From positions 1-36,786 of the forward strand of contig NZ_SMKW01000090.1 in NCBI RefSeq assembly GCF_004348985.1: a stretch of 36,786 nucleotides of DNA, written 5' to 3'. Below, piece by piece: positions 16,128 to 24,066 of this stretch; the first letter of the stretch is position 1; every line of letters begins with the position of its first letter. Under the pieces are notes generated by a model. The model saw nothing but the letters and a program-made list of their open reading frames with translations. It made no database searches and had not been told where the DNA came from. The translations under genes and the position numbers were made by a program. Origin of the DNA: Saccharopolyspora elongata (lineage in GTDB: Bacteria > Actinomycetota > Actinomycetes > Mycobacteriales > Pseudonocardiaceae).

Positions 16128-16883
16128 CGAAAAGCCCTGCTCTCCTCAGTCACGTCAGCCTGGAGCGCACTCCGGAAAGATCGGGGTGCACTCATCTTCG
16201 AAAGGCCGCCACGTCATTTCCACGGGGCGCCGGTGCTGGAGAAGATCCCCGGGACATTGAGCGGGTGAATTCACATTTCTCCAACACTGGAGCCGACCCT
16301 ACAGCAGCCCCGCAATGAAGTCGAGCGCGCCATTTGCCCGACCTACTAGAACGCGTTGCCGAACAAAACCGACATCTGCTGGTTCTTCCACCTGCGGCAC
16401 GCTGGGCGGTTAGCGGGAGCGAACTCCACGTTCACCCATTCGCTGCAACGCATTACGCGGACCGCCGTCGGGGCGAGCGGAATTTTAGGACGCCCCACAC
16501 CGAAGCCGAAAGGGCGCACACCGATGTGCGTCAATCGCCAGAACGAGTGGCGCGAAAGGTCGAATCGACGTATACCGGCACTTTGGAATATTCCCGGTAA
16601 AGACCACTGCGACAGCACTATTCGCAGGTCATCAAGGCTGAATCGGCCAGCGGAACGCCCCTGGACAGAGATGAGCGCATTTCGCGAGAGGCCGTCGGAA
16701 ACCTCGCCCGCGCCCCCGCGCGCGACTAGGATCTCCACCGGGTCGCCAACGTCGGCGAAATCTCCGCCGGTACGCTCGCCCCGGCTGATCCATCACCTAG
16801 GCAGGAACGGGCGAGAACACGACAAGGCCACCACCCGGACCGCCGGTCGTTTCTCGCCGCCGATCTCGCAGGAGGTAGAAACA
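16128..16883. promoter_or_regulatory. 756-bp divergent intergenic region between SAHH and MFS exporter genes
   Basis: The region is clearly richer in A+T than the genes. No reading frame in it shows family features. It must carry the promoter for the minus-strand SAHH gene (AGGG about 8 nt before the ATG at 16,127) and for the plus-strand exporter (GGAGG at 16,871-16,875). I looked for a SAH riboswitch ahead of the SAHH gene and could not fold one by eye. No regulator gene is adjacent. Confidence 0.5.
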
Positions 16884-18092
16884 GTGCAGTACGTGGCCAT
16901 GCTTCGGCAGAAGTATGTCGCTCACCTGCTCGGATCAAGCATTGTCGGCAGATTGCCGAACGGAATGGCTCCGATCGCGATCGCCATCCATCTCCGGCAG
17001 CAGCAGGCCGGTTACGAGGTCGCCGGCCTTTTCACCGCGATTTACGCCTTGAGCACCGCGGGCGGTTCCCCACTGCTCGGCAGACTCGTCGACCGGTTCG
17101 GCCAACCGATTGTCATGCTCATTTCCGCCGCCGGCTCGGCGATCGGTTTCTTCGGGGCCGCGTTCCTCCCCGTCGACGACTATTTGCCGCTCGGCGCCTC
17201 GGTGGTGCTGGCGGGCGCCCTCACCCCGCCGCTGGAGGCGTGCCTGCGCAGCCTGTGGGCGGACATCCTGCCCAAGGAACAGCTCGAAGCCGGCTACGCG
17301 CTGGACTCCTCCACCCAGCAGGTCATCTTCATCAGCGGCCCCCTGCTGGTGGCCGGCGGCATCGCCATCGCCCCCTCCGCCTACGTCGTGCTGGCGACCG
17401 GGATGTTCGGCCTGATCGGCGTGGTGGTCTTCTGCCTCGCCCCGCCGGTCTGGCGCTGGCGGCCGGTGCACGCCGAACGGCACTGGCTCGGCCCGCTCCG
17501 CTCGCCGCTGCTGACCGTCGTGCTGGTGTGCAACTGCGGCGTCGGCGCGGCCATGGGGGCGTTCAGCATCCTCGCCGTCGCCTACTCCGAGCACGTGTCC
17601 CTGCCCAGCATGAACGGCGTGCTGCTGAGCGCGAACGCGGTCGGCGCGATGATCGGCGGCATCGTCTACGGGGCCCGGGTGTGGAAGAGCCGGGACAGCA
17701 AGCGGCTCCTGGTGCTGCTCGGCACGCTGGCCGCGCTGTACCTGCCGCTGATGCTGACGCCCGGCGCCATCGCGATGACCGTCCTCGCCTTCATCGGTGG
17801 GCTCTTCCTCGCCCCGGCCCTCACCTGTTCGTACGTGCTGGTGGGCCGGATCTGCCCGCCGGGCACCGTCACGGAAGCGTTCGCCTGGCTGGTGACGATC
17901 TTCCTGGTCGGCAACGCGGCGGGCGCGGCGACAGCGGGCGCGGCGGTGAGCTCGCTGCCGATCAACCTCGCCTTCGGAGCCATGGCGCTGTTCGCGCTGA
18001 TCGGGTTCGTGATCTACGTCGTCGGCCTGCGGCTGATCGGCTCCGAATCATCAAGCACCCCGGCGGAATCCGAGCAGTCGACCTCCCGCTGA
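16884..18092 (+). CDS. MFS transporter, likely nucleoside product exporter
   Basis: The GTG at 16,884 is preceded by AGGAGG at the ideal 8-nt distance and gives 402 residues with about twelve membrane segments. Features include a first loop GRLVDRFGQP (major-facilitator motif A variant), LPVDDYLPLGASVVLAGALTPPLEACLRSLW in the N-half, and a symmetrical C-half starting at SPLLTVVLVCNCGVGAAMGAF. The family contains many drug and antibiotic efflux proteins; the substrate is inferred from position. Its 3' end overlaps the oppositely oriented HAD gene by 79 bp, and its own hairpin lies inside that gene. Confidence 0.82.
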   Translation: MQYVAMLRQKYVAHLLGSSIVGRLPNGMAPIAIAIHLRQQQAGYEVAGLFTAIYALSTAGGSPLLGRLVDRFGQPIVMLISAAGSAIGFFGAAFLPVDDYLPLGASVVLAGALTPPLEACLRSLWADILPKEQLEAGYALDSSTQQVIFISGPLLVAGGIAIAPSAYVVLATGMFGLIGVVVFCLAPPVWRWRPVHAERHWLGPLRSPLLTVVLVCNCGVGAAMGAFSILAVAYSEHVSLPSMNGVLLSANAVGAMIGGIVYGARVWKSRDSKRLLVLLGTLAALYLPLMLTPGAIAMTVLAFIGGLFLAPALTCSYVLVGRICPPGTVTEAFAWLVTIFLVGNAAGAATAGAAVSSLPINLAFGAMALFALIGFVIYVVGLRLIGSESSSTPAESEQSTSR

Positions 18093-18955
18093 GGTGGCGG
18101 AGGCCGCTCGCGCGCCCCGGCGCGGGCGGCCCTCCGCTGTTCGACCACCGCGTCCAACAGCGTCGCGACTCCATGCTCCTCGTTGGTCGGGATGACGAGA
18201 TCGGCCGCCGCAAGCACGGAATCCGCCGCGTTGGCCACCGCGACCGCGAGGCCGCCGCGGCCCAGCATCGGCAGGTCGTTGGGCATGTCGCCGACGCACG
18301 CGACGCGGCTGAGCTCCACCTGCAGCGCGTCGGCGATCAACTCGACCGCCACGCCCTTGTCCGCCGACCGGTGCGAGACCTCCAGGAAGCGCGTCGTCGA
18401 GTAGGTGACGGCGAAACCGCCGCCCAGCAACTCGGCCGTCGCGGCCGCCAGCTCACCCGCCGACCGGTTCGGGTGGGCGACCAGCAGCTTGAGCACCCGT
18501 CCGCCGCGCACCAGGTCCGGCACGGACCCGGCACCCAGCTGATCGCGCCAGTCGCTCACGAGGTCGGCCGGGAAGTCCGGATCCAGCGCCAGTTCCTCGG
18601 CGCTGACCGCGCCGATGGAGACCGACCCGATCCCCGCCCGCAGCCGTTCGACGGCCCAGGCCGCGCTGGTCGTGGTCAGCACCTGCTCGTACCGGATCTC
18701 CCCGCGCTCGTCGCTGATCAGGGCGCCGTTGCTCGCGGCGGTGAAACCGCGCAGCCCTGCCCGGGCCAGCATCGAGATCGTCTCGCGGAAGGGACGACCG
18801 GTGATGAAGGCGACGTGGACGCCGTGCTGCTGCGCGCGCCGGACGGCCGCCCGGACGCGGTCGCCGAGCTCGCCGTCGCCGGTGAGCAGCGTGCCGTCCA
18901 GGTCGGTCGCGACCAGATCGATGGGCACCGGCACCCGCGCCGAACCCGCCTTCAC
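18014..18955 (-). CDS. Cof-type HAD phosphatase, candidate nucleoside 5'-phosphate phosphatase
   Basis: Translation from the GTG at 18,955, which overlaps the previous stop (GTGA), gives 313 residues. All HAD motifs are present: DLDGTLL with the nucleophile Asp18 and acid/base Asp20, the threonine of FITGRPF, Lys in RSADKGVAVE, and GDMPNDLPML. The large type-II cap between motifs II and III marks the Cof/YbiV group, which removes phosphate from sugar and nucleotide phosphates. As the last gene of the minus-strand operon behind PurC- and SDR-like genes, it could release the free diazepine nucleoside from its 5'-phosphate (inference). The C-terminal tail beyond about residue 275 is arginine- and proline-rich and overlaps the exporter gene on the other strand. 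Confidence 0.8.
   Translation of the reverse strand: MKAGSARVPVPIDLVATDLDGTLLTGDGELGDRVRAAVRRAQQHGVHVAFITGRPFRETISMLARAGLRGFTAASNGALISDERGEIRYEQVLTTTSAAWAVERLRAGIGSVSIGAVSAEELALDPDFPADLVSDWRDQLGAGSVPDLVRGGRVLKLLVAHPNRSAGELAAATAELLGGGFAVTYSTTRFLEVSHRSADKGVAVELIADALQVELSRVACVGDMPNDLPMLGRGGLAVAVANAADSVLAAADLVIPTNEEHGVATLLDAVVEQRRAARAGARERPPPPQREVDCSDSAGVLDDSEPISRRPTT
18102..18131 (+). terminator. MFS terminator embedded in the opposing HAD gene
   Basis: A 12-bp stem with one G-U pair (18,102-18,113 with 18,120-18,131) and a 6-nt loop begins 10 nt after the exporter stop. It lies within the 3' coding part of the HAD gene on the other strand. No T run follows, so its strength is uncertain. Confidence 0.45.
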
Positions 18956-19845
18956 CAGTCGCTCACGATCAGCGGTTCCCGCGGGTAGACGTGCAGGGCC
19001 GTGAGGTGGAACCCGTCGAGCAGCGCGTCCACGTCGGCGACCCCGGTGCGGCGCGCCGTCGCCGTCTCCGCCGCGACCGTGATCCACAGCCAGCCGGAGT
19101 CGTAGTCCGCCTTGGCGGGCCCCGATCCCGGCACCGTCACCATCGCGAGGAGGTCCGGCGTGTCGAGCAGGTCCAGCGCCACCACGCCGCCCGCCGCCAC
19201 GTCGAGGCGCACCGGGCTGGTGAAGCTGACGACGGTGTTCCGGGTGGAGCTCGCCGGGGCGAACCGGACCGAGACGTGCTCCCCGTCGTCGTGCACGAGC
19301 GGCTCGCCGCCTTCCGGGAGTTGCGGTTCCTCGTCGGAAAGCCTGCGCAGCTCCTTGGTGAGGCGCTGAACCACCTGCCGCTTGCCGGCGATCGCGCTGC
19401 GCACTCCCGGTCTGCTCGCACAGCGCTCCAGCACTGCGAGTTCCGCGTCCACCTCCGCGCGGAACCGCCGGCCCGCGTACTCGCAGCAGATCGCGTCGAG
19501 CACGTCGGCGGCCAGCGCGTCGGCCGCGCCGCCGAGGGGACCGCTCGGGTAGGGCGACGGCGCGATCGCCAGCCCGGACAGGACCGCGCGCCCGGCCCGC
19601 ATGCTCAGCGCCACGGACTCCTCGTCGACTGCGACTCCGCGGCCGCGGAGCGCGTCGATGGCGTCGCCCTCCCACGGCCGGTGGCGGCCTCCCGTCCGCC
19701 CCCACCTGGCCGCGAGCTCGACGACCGCGCCGATCAGCGCGGGGTCGGCCTCGGTCAGCAGCGCGGCGCGGCGGGAGATCGCGTCGATGTCCTCGCGGGC
19801 CCAGGTCCGGGGATCCGGGCCCACGCCCGTCCCGGGGCGGCGCAC
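18952..19845 (-). CDS. unrecognised protein of the PurC/SDR/phosphatase operon
   Basis: The protein has 297 residues, starting from the GTG at 19,845 where GGAGGT lies at ideal spacing; a GTG at 19,884 overlapping the previous stop would add 13 residues. No signal peptide or membrane helix is seen. The N-terminal two thirds look helical (RRAALLTEADPALIGAVVELAARW; ADALAADVLDAICCEYAGRRFRAEVDAELAVLERC). The C-terminal third looks beta-rich (VSFTSPVRLDVAAGG, YDSGWLWITVAA, LTALHVYPREPLIVSDW). I recognise no family. I compared it by eye with ATP phosphoribosyltransferase (HisG), which pentostatin and coformycin loci carry next to PurC and SDR genes, and saw no match. Overlap with the HAD gene (GTGA) shows that it belongs to the operon. 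Confidence 0.7.
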   Translation of the reverse strand: MRRPGTGVGPDPRTWAREDIDAISRRAALLTEADPALIGAVVELAARWGRTGGRHRPWEGDAIDALRGRGVAVDEESVALSMRAGRAVLSGLAIAPSPYPSGPLGGAADALAADVLDAICCEYAGRRFRAEVDAELAVLERCASRPGVRSAIAGKRQVVQRLTKELRRLSDEEPQLPEGGEPLVHDDGEHVSVRFAPASSTRNTVVSFTSPVRLDVAAGGVVALDLLDTPDLLAMVTVPGSGPAKADYDSGWLWITVAAETATARRTGVADVDALLDGFHLTALHVYPREPLIVSDW

Positions 19846-19880
19846 GTCACCACCTCCGCTCGATCCAATGTCCACTGTGG

Positions 19881-20588
19881 TCACACCGCCTGGAGTCGGT
19901 CGATGCCGCTGACGGTGGGCGCGGCCAATGCGGACGGACGGCACTCCAGCTCGCCGATCACCGTGTCCGACGGCACGCAGGCGGCCTGCCAGACCACTTC
20001 CGCCACGGACTCCACCGTCATCTTCAGCTTCGAGCGGTCGTCGTCCTCGTTGGCGATCGCACCCGGGCTGATCAGCGTGGTGCGCACGCCGTTCTGCCGC
20101 TCCTCCAGCAGCAGCGACTCGCACACCGCCTTCATCGCCGCCTTCGCCGCGCTGTAGGAGACGCCGCCCTCGAAGTACCGCGTGCCCGCGTGGCTGCCCA
20201 TCAGCACGATGCTGCCGTTCGTGCGGCGCAGCGCCGGCAGCGCCGCCTGCACGAGGGCGAGCACGGAGGTGAGGTTCACCGTGAGCGCCTGCGACCAGCG
20301 GGCGAGGTCGAGCTCGGCGACCGTGGCGAAGTAGCGGTCCACGGCGTTGGCGACCACCAGGTCCAGGTCGCCTTCCGCCTCGACCACCTCGGCGACGCGG
20401 TCCCGCACCGCGTCGACGTCCGCCAGGTCGCACGACAGCGACCGCGGGCCCGGGTCCGGACGCCTGCTCAGCGTCCACACCCGCACGCCGGCCCGCGTCA
20501 GGCGCTCCGCGATCGCCTTGCCCGTGCCGCGGTTGGCGCCGGTCACCAGCGCGACGCGGGGCAGGCGGTCAGCGCGCGTCTCGGACAT
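19881..20588 (-). CDS. short-chain dehydrogenase, PenB-like candidate diazepine ketoreductase
   Basis: This is a classical SDR of 235 residues: cofactor motif TGANRGTG (16-23), an arginine pair after strand 2 (LSRRPD, favouring NADPH), NAV in place of NAG, catalytic Ser132, Tyr145 and Lys149 (YSAAK). In pentostatin and coformycin loci an SDR next to a SAICAR-synthetase homologue reduces the 8-keto group of the seven-membered ring. The same pairing here supports that role, although the direct evidence is only context. The gene overlaps the PurC-like gene by 20 bp, so translation is coupled. Confidence 0.82.
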   Translation of the reverse strand: MSETRADRLPRVALVTGANRGTGKAIAERLTRAGVRVWTLSRRPDPGPRSLSCDLADVDAVRDRVAEVVEAEGDLDLVVANAVDRYFATVAELDLARWSQALTVNLTSVLALVQAALPALRRTNGSIVLMGSHAGTRYFEGGVSYSAAKAAMKAVCESLLLEERQNGVRTTLISPGAIANEDDDRSKLKMTVESVAEVVWQAACVPSDTVIGELECRPSALAAPTVSGIDRLQAV

Positions 20589-21312
20589 GCGCGATCAACT
20601 CCTGCCAGCGTTCCGTGATCACGTCGGCGCCGTCGCCCGCGCGGAAGAGGTCCTTGTCCAGCGCGTTGCCGTGCTGGTCGCGAACCCGCATGCAGTCCGG
20701 CGACACCTCGGAGATCACCGTGGGTTCGCCGTCGGTGTCGACCGCGACCACGAGGCAGAAGTCCCAGAGGTCCAGCGGTGCCATCCAGTTCCGCAGCGTG
20801 GCGTTGGTCCGCAGGGCCAGGTCGTGGAAGGCCGCGACGGGAACCCCGGCCGCCCGCAGGTAGTCCTCGCCGATGGGCTGGTCCTCCGGGTCGATGCGGA
20901 AGTCGAACTTCACCACCGGCGGCTCGAACCGGTGCCCCTCGGCGAACAGGCCGGGGTACTTCCTGGTGGTCGATCCAGTGGCCACGTTCTTGACGATGAC
21001 CTCGAACGGCGGCGCCGGGCGGTAGTCCGCCAGGTAGCCGATGGGGCCGGTGCGGCGCCGGAAAGCCGTCCGCACACCGGCTTTCGCCAACTGCTGCGCC
21101 GCCAGCTCGTAGAAGTCCATCCGCAGCGAGCCGGTGGATTCGATCAGCTCGTCCCGGTCGTAGGTGAAGCTGCGCAGGCTCGGCACCAGTTCGATGAGGC
21201 AGGCGTCCTCGCCGATCCGCCAGACCCGCTTGCTGCGCCCGACGACGTCCGGCTCCCGGGCCTGGATCTCCGCGAGGTCCTCGACTGCCACGTCATGCAC
21301 TGAGTCGCCCAT
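20569..21312 (-). CDS. SAICAR-synthetase (PurC)-like enzyme, PenC-type
   Basis: The 247-residue protein aligns over its length with SAICAR synthetase: RSKRVWRI (26-33) for the GK(A/S)K N-terminal motif, VIVKNVATGST (106-115) for the VxRNYAAGS motif, KFDFRIDPEDQPIGEDYL (135-152) for the KxDxxxDPLI region, and SEVSPDCMRVRD (201-212) for the EISPDxxR motif. In purine synthesis PurC ligates aspartate to CAIR. The homologues in pentostatin and coformycin clusters (PenC type) take part in building the 1,3-diazepine ring. Substitutions such as KNVATGS for RNYAAGS indicate a changed substrate. GAGGAGGGG precedes the ATG at 21,312. It lies 34 bp after the phosphorylase-like gene. Confidence 0.82.
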   Translation of the reverse strand: MGDSVHDVAVEDLAEIQAREPDVVGRSKRVWRIGEDACLIELVPSLRSFTYDRDELIESTGSLRMDFYELAAQQLAKAGVRTAFRRRTGPIGYLADYRPAPPFEVIVKNVATGSTTRKYPGLFAEGHRFEPPVVKFDFRIDPEDQPIGEDYLRAAGVPVAAFHDLALRTNATLRNWMAPLDLWDFCLVVAVDTDGEPTVISEVSPDCMRVRDQHGNALDKDLFRAGDGADVITERWQELIAHVRDAR

Positions 21313-21346
21313 TCGTCCCCTCCTCGTCGATCGCGCCGTGCCGGGC

Positions 21347-22153
21347 TCAGGCACGCACCCAGCAGCCGTCCAGAGCCGAGCGGCATCCGCAGGAGGGGTC
21401 GTCCCGGAGCGCTTGCGTCACGGTGCGGACCACCGGCTCGACGCGGTGGAGGTTGCGCTGGAACTGCGCCACGACGTCGACGTGCTTCACCGGCGCATCA
21501 CCGCTTTCCGGGGCCAGGTCTTCGGAGATGACGCCGTAGTCGGTGCAGTAGGAGAGGTTGACGTAGCAGAGCTCCAGCTCGCGTGCGAGCGACGCCTCGG
21601 TGGACTGCGTCATGTTGATGACGTCGGCCCCCCAGTTGCGGTACATGCGGCTCTCGGCCTTGGTCTGGAACCGGGGGCCGTTGATGACCGCCGCCGTGGC
21701 GCGCGGGTGCACGACCTCGTCGGTGTCCTTCAGCGCCTCGATGGCCTGCCGGCGCAGCCGCTCGCAGTACGGGTGCGCGGCGTCGGCGTGGGCGCCGCCG
21801 GGCTCGTCGAAGATCGTCCAGTTGCGGCCCCAGGTGAGGTCGATGAGCTGGTCGATCAGCACGAAGTGGCCCTTGCCCACCTCCGGCGAGAGGCTGCCGA
21901 TGACGTTGAAGCCGAGGATCTGCTGCGCGCCGAGGTCGTGCAGCGCGGCGAGGTTCGCCGGGTACGGGACCCGGTGCGGCAGGTACTCGTGGTTGCGCCC
22001 GTGCCGGGGCAGGAAGCCGATCGTCTTCCCGGCCCATTCGGTGATGGTGATGGGGGCGCTCGGGTCGCCGTACTTCGTCGTCGCGGTCACCTGCTCCGAC
22101 TGGTCGAAGAACTTGTAGAACCCGGTCCCGCCGATGATTCCGATGTCAATCAC
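21347..22153 (-). CDS. MTA-phosphorylase-like enzyme, paralogue 1
   Basis: This is a PNP/MTAP-family enzyme of 268 residues. The second GTG (22,153) is chosen because AGGAG lies 5 nt upstream; the GTG at 22,159 would overlap that site. Motifs: phosphate loop GGTGF (8-12), RHGRNH (50-55), FNVIGSL (82-88), GPRF (159-162), Glu167, and Met181 in NMTQSTE. In human MTAP two aspartates of TDYD bind the adenine. Here the second is Gly207 (TDYG), so base recognition should differ. Related enzymes of a reported aristeromycin/coformycin cluster in Micromonospora (MacI and MacT) act as unusual irreversible phosphorylases in assembling neplanocin A and aristeromycin. First gene of the minus-strand operon. 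Confidence 0.85.
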   Translation of the reverse strand: MIDIGIIGGTGFYKFFDQSEQVTATTKYGDPSAPITITEWAGKTIGFLPRHGRNHEYLPHRVPYPANLAALHDLGAQQILGFNVIGSLSPEVGKGHFVLIDQLIDLTWGRNWTIFDEPGGAHADAAHPYCERLRRQAIEALKDTDEVVHPRATAAVINGPRFQTKAESRMYRNWGADVINMTQSTEASLARELELCYVNLSYCTDYGVISEDLAPESGDAPVKHVDVVAQFQRNLHRVEPVVRTVTQALRDDPSCGCRSALDGCWVRA

Positions 22154-22977
22154 ATTCACTCCTGTCTCGAATGGGAAGGGCGGCGCAGGTCATCGACGCA
22201 CGCCGCCGAACCGAACATCACGCGCATTTCCGGAAGCCGGGCACGGCTCCACGCGGTGGAGCGAAAACTCGTTGGACCGATGGGCGCAGTTGGTCCAGTC
22301 CAGCATCTTTTTCAAATGCTACCGACACCGCATCCGATGTCAAGAAACTGTCCGTTCGCCACCGCTGAGCCCGTTTAGCACACAAATTATCCGGCCATCC
22401 AGCAGAAGGCGGCCGAACGCCCGCTCGAAAGCCTGGCAGGATACCAACCGGGGTCAAAAATCGCAGAGTGTCCCACATCATATTCAAGTGGACGAGTGGT
22501 GACCCTGCGGCACCGAAAGGCCCCCGGCACGCGGCCGAACAGGGCTGTCGCTACCGGAACGGCCGCAGGCCGCGACCGCGAAGGGTGTTCGCCGAATTCG
22601 CGTCGCGGGTGTGTACGCCGCGTTAACCCCGCGGGCGGGCACGCCCCGCACGACGGCAAACGGCGTCCCGTTCGACCGAACTGGACGATCGCGAATGCCG
22701 CCATCACCAGTTCCGGGAAGTGCGGGAAAAACACCACTCCTTCGGCGGGGCCGAGCACCGCTTTTACCCGGACCTGGTACGACCCCGGCTCCCTTGCGGC
22801 CGGTGGGGGCCGGTGATAACTTCAAACAAAAGTGCGGAAATGTGCACTGGTTATCGTTCTCGAATCGGAAACAATCATTCTTGCAGTTCGACCGCGCGGG
22901 CTCGCGGCGCCTTTTCGCATCGCCGCAGCCCATTTCTCATGCGGCCGCTGCGCCGGCGTTGCAGAAGGAGAGTTCAC
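22154..22977. promoter_or_regulatory. 824-bp divergent control region of the two biosynthetic operons
   Basis: This gap separates the minus-strand operon (first start 22,153) from the long plus-strand run (first start 22,978). It is more A+T-rich than the genes, chiefly at 22,200-22,500 and 22,810-22,900. No reading frame here is supported. At 22,815-22,855 lies a nested dyad: outer arms GATAAC (22,815-22,820) and GTTATC (22,850-22,855), inner arms AGTGC (22,831-22,835) and GCACT (22,844-22,848). It could be a regulator site, but no cluster-specific regulator gene is present in the window. Confidence 0.45.
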
Positions 22978-23982
22978 GTGCGTTTCCTCGTGGCCGGAGC
23001 GGGATTCGGGCAGCAGCACCTCGAATGGCTCGGCAGATGCGCCGCCGACGTGCGCGTGCTCGGCTACCACTCCAACCGCGCACGCGCCGAGGAATTGGCC
23101 GCCCGGTACGGGATCGGCACGGTCACGACCGACGTGGTGGGCGCGATCGCCGACGGCGGGGTGGACGCCGCGGTGATCTCGTCGCCGCCCGACACGCACG
23201 AGGAGCTGGCCGCCGCCGCGCTCGACAGCGGCTTGGCGGTGATCACGGACAAGCCGCTCGCCCACGACGTCGCCGCGGCCGCCCGGCTGGCCGGCCACCC
23301 GAGCGCGCAGCGGGCCGCCGTCGTCTTCCAGTGGCGCATCAACCCCGCGCTGCGGGAACTGCGGCGCCTCCTGCAGGCCGGCGAATTCGGCGAGGTGCAC
23401 CACGTGGAACTCACCTTCCACCATGACTTCCTGGCCGGCCCGGAGACCGCCTTCCCCTGGCGCCACCGGCGCGAGCACGCGGGCGCGGGCGCGCTGGCCG
23501 ACCAGGGCGTGCACCTCTTCGACGTCCTCCGCTGGATCGCGCCGGGAGACTGGCAGGTCACCGGAGCGCGAACGGCGGTGGCGTGCAAGGAGCGCCGCGG
23601 GCCGACCGGGCCGGTGCGGTGCGAGACGGAGGACGTCGCCGACGTCTGGCTCGCCGACGCGGGCGACCGGCACGCGCGGGTGTTCGTCTCCCGGATCGCC
23701 GCCGGGCGCCGGTGCTTCCAGGTGATCGTGCAGGCCGCGCGCGCCGTCCTGGTGGTCGAGGCCTCCCCCGACGACGGCAGCGCACGGCTGCTGGTGAGCA
23801 CCCTGGGCACGGCCGGCCCCGTCGTCACGGCGTTCCCGGCGCACGACATGAACCCGTACCCGGCCATCCTCGACCGGCTGTCCGAAGTGGATGGACAGCA
23901 CGCCGGGCTGATCGCCGGATTCGACGATGCCCTTGTCGCCCAACAGCTCCTGCACCAGGCGCTCGCGCACGACGAGCGGTGA
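22978..23982 (+). CDS. Gfo/Idh/MocA-family oxidoreductase
   Basis: The GTG at 22,978 (AAGGAG 7 nt upstream) gives 334 residues. The N-terminal Rossmann fold shows GAGFGQQH (7-14). Strand 2 ends GYHSNR without an acidic residue, suggesting NADP(H). The family EKP motif appears as DKP (91-93), with its lysine. The C-terminal domain has the substrate-side sequence GAGALADQGVHLFDVLRW, where Asp and His are the usual catalytic pair. These enzymes oxidise or reduce hydroxyls of sugars and cyclitols, so it could set the oxidation state of the cyclitol made by the next gene product. Published aristeromycin clusters are said to include such oxidoreductases; this is from memory. It opens the plus-strand run, with an 84-bp gap to the cyclase gene. 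Confidence 0.85.
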   Translation: MRFLVAGAGFGQQHLEWLGRCAADVRVLGYHSNRARAEELAARYGIGTVTTDVVGAIADGGVDAAVISSPPDTHEELAAAALDSGLAVITDKPLAHDVAAAARLAGHPSAQRAAVVFQWRINPALRELRRLLQAGEFGEVHHVELTFHHDFLAGPETAFPWRHRREHAGAGALADQGVHLFDVLRWIAPGDWQVTGARTAVACKERRGPTGPVRCETEDVADVWLADAGDRHARVFVSRIAAGRRCFQVIVQAARAVLVVEASPDDGSARLLVSTLGTAGPVVTAFPAHDMNPYPAILDRLSEVDGQHAGLIAGFDDALVAQQLLHQALAHDER

Positions 23983-24066
23983 AACGAATGGCCGCCGGCC
24001 GACCGGGTGCACCGCGCCCGGCGGCCGGCGGCAGGCAATCGCACGACCGTTGAAGATAGGAGAGAA

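Noticed and set aside
16128..16330. Possible SAH riboswitch ahead of the SAHH gene
   Set aside because: I could not recover the conserved core or the required pseudoknot by eye. A covariance-model search would decide.
16346..16738. 130-codon minus-strand frame in the SAHH/MFS intergenic region
   Set aside because: No family features, no credible ribosome site, and it lies in DNA expected to hold two promoters.
18952..19845. HisG-type ATP phosphoribosyltransferase identity for the unknown operon protein
   Set aside because: Expected from pentostatin loci, but neither the N-terminal strand pattern nor the phosphate-binding loop of HisG is visible.
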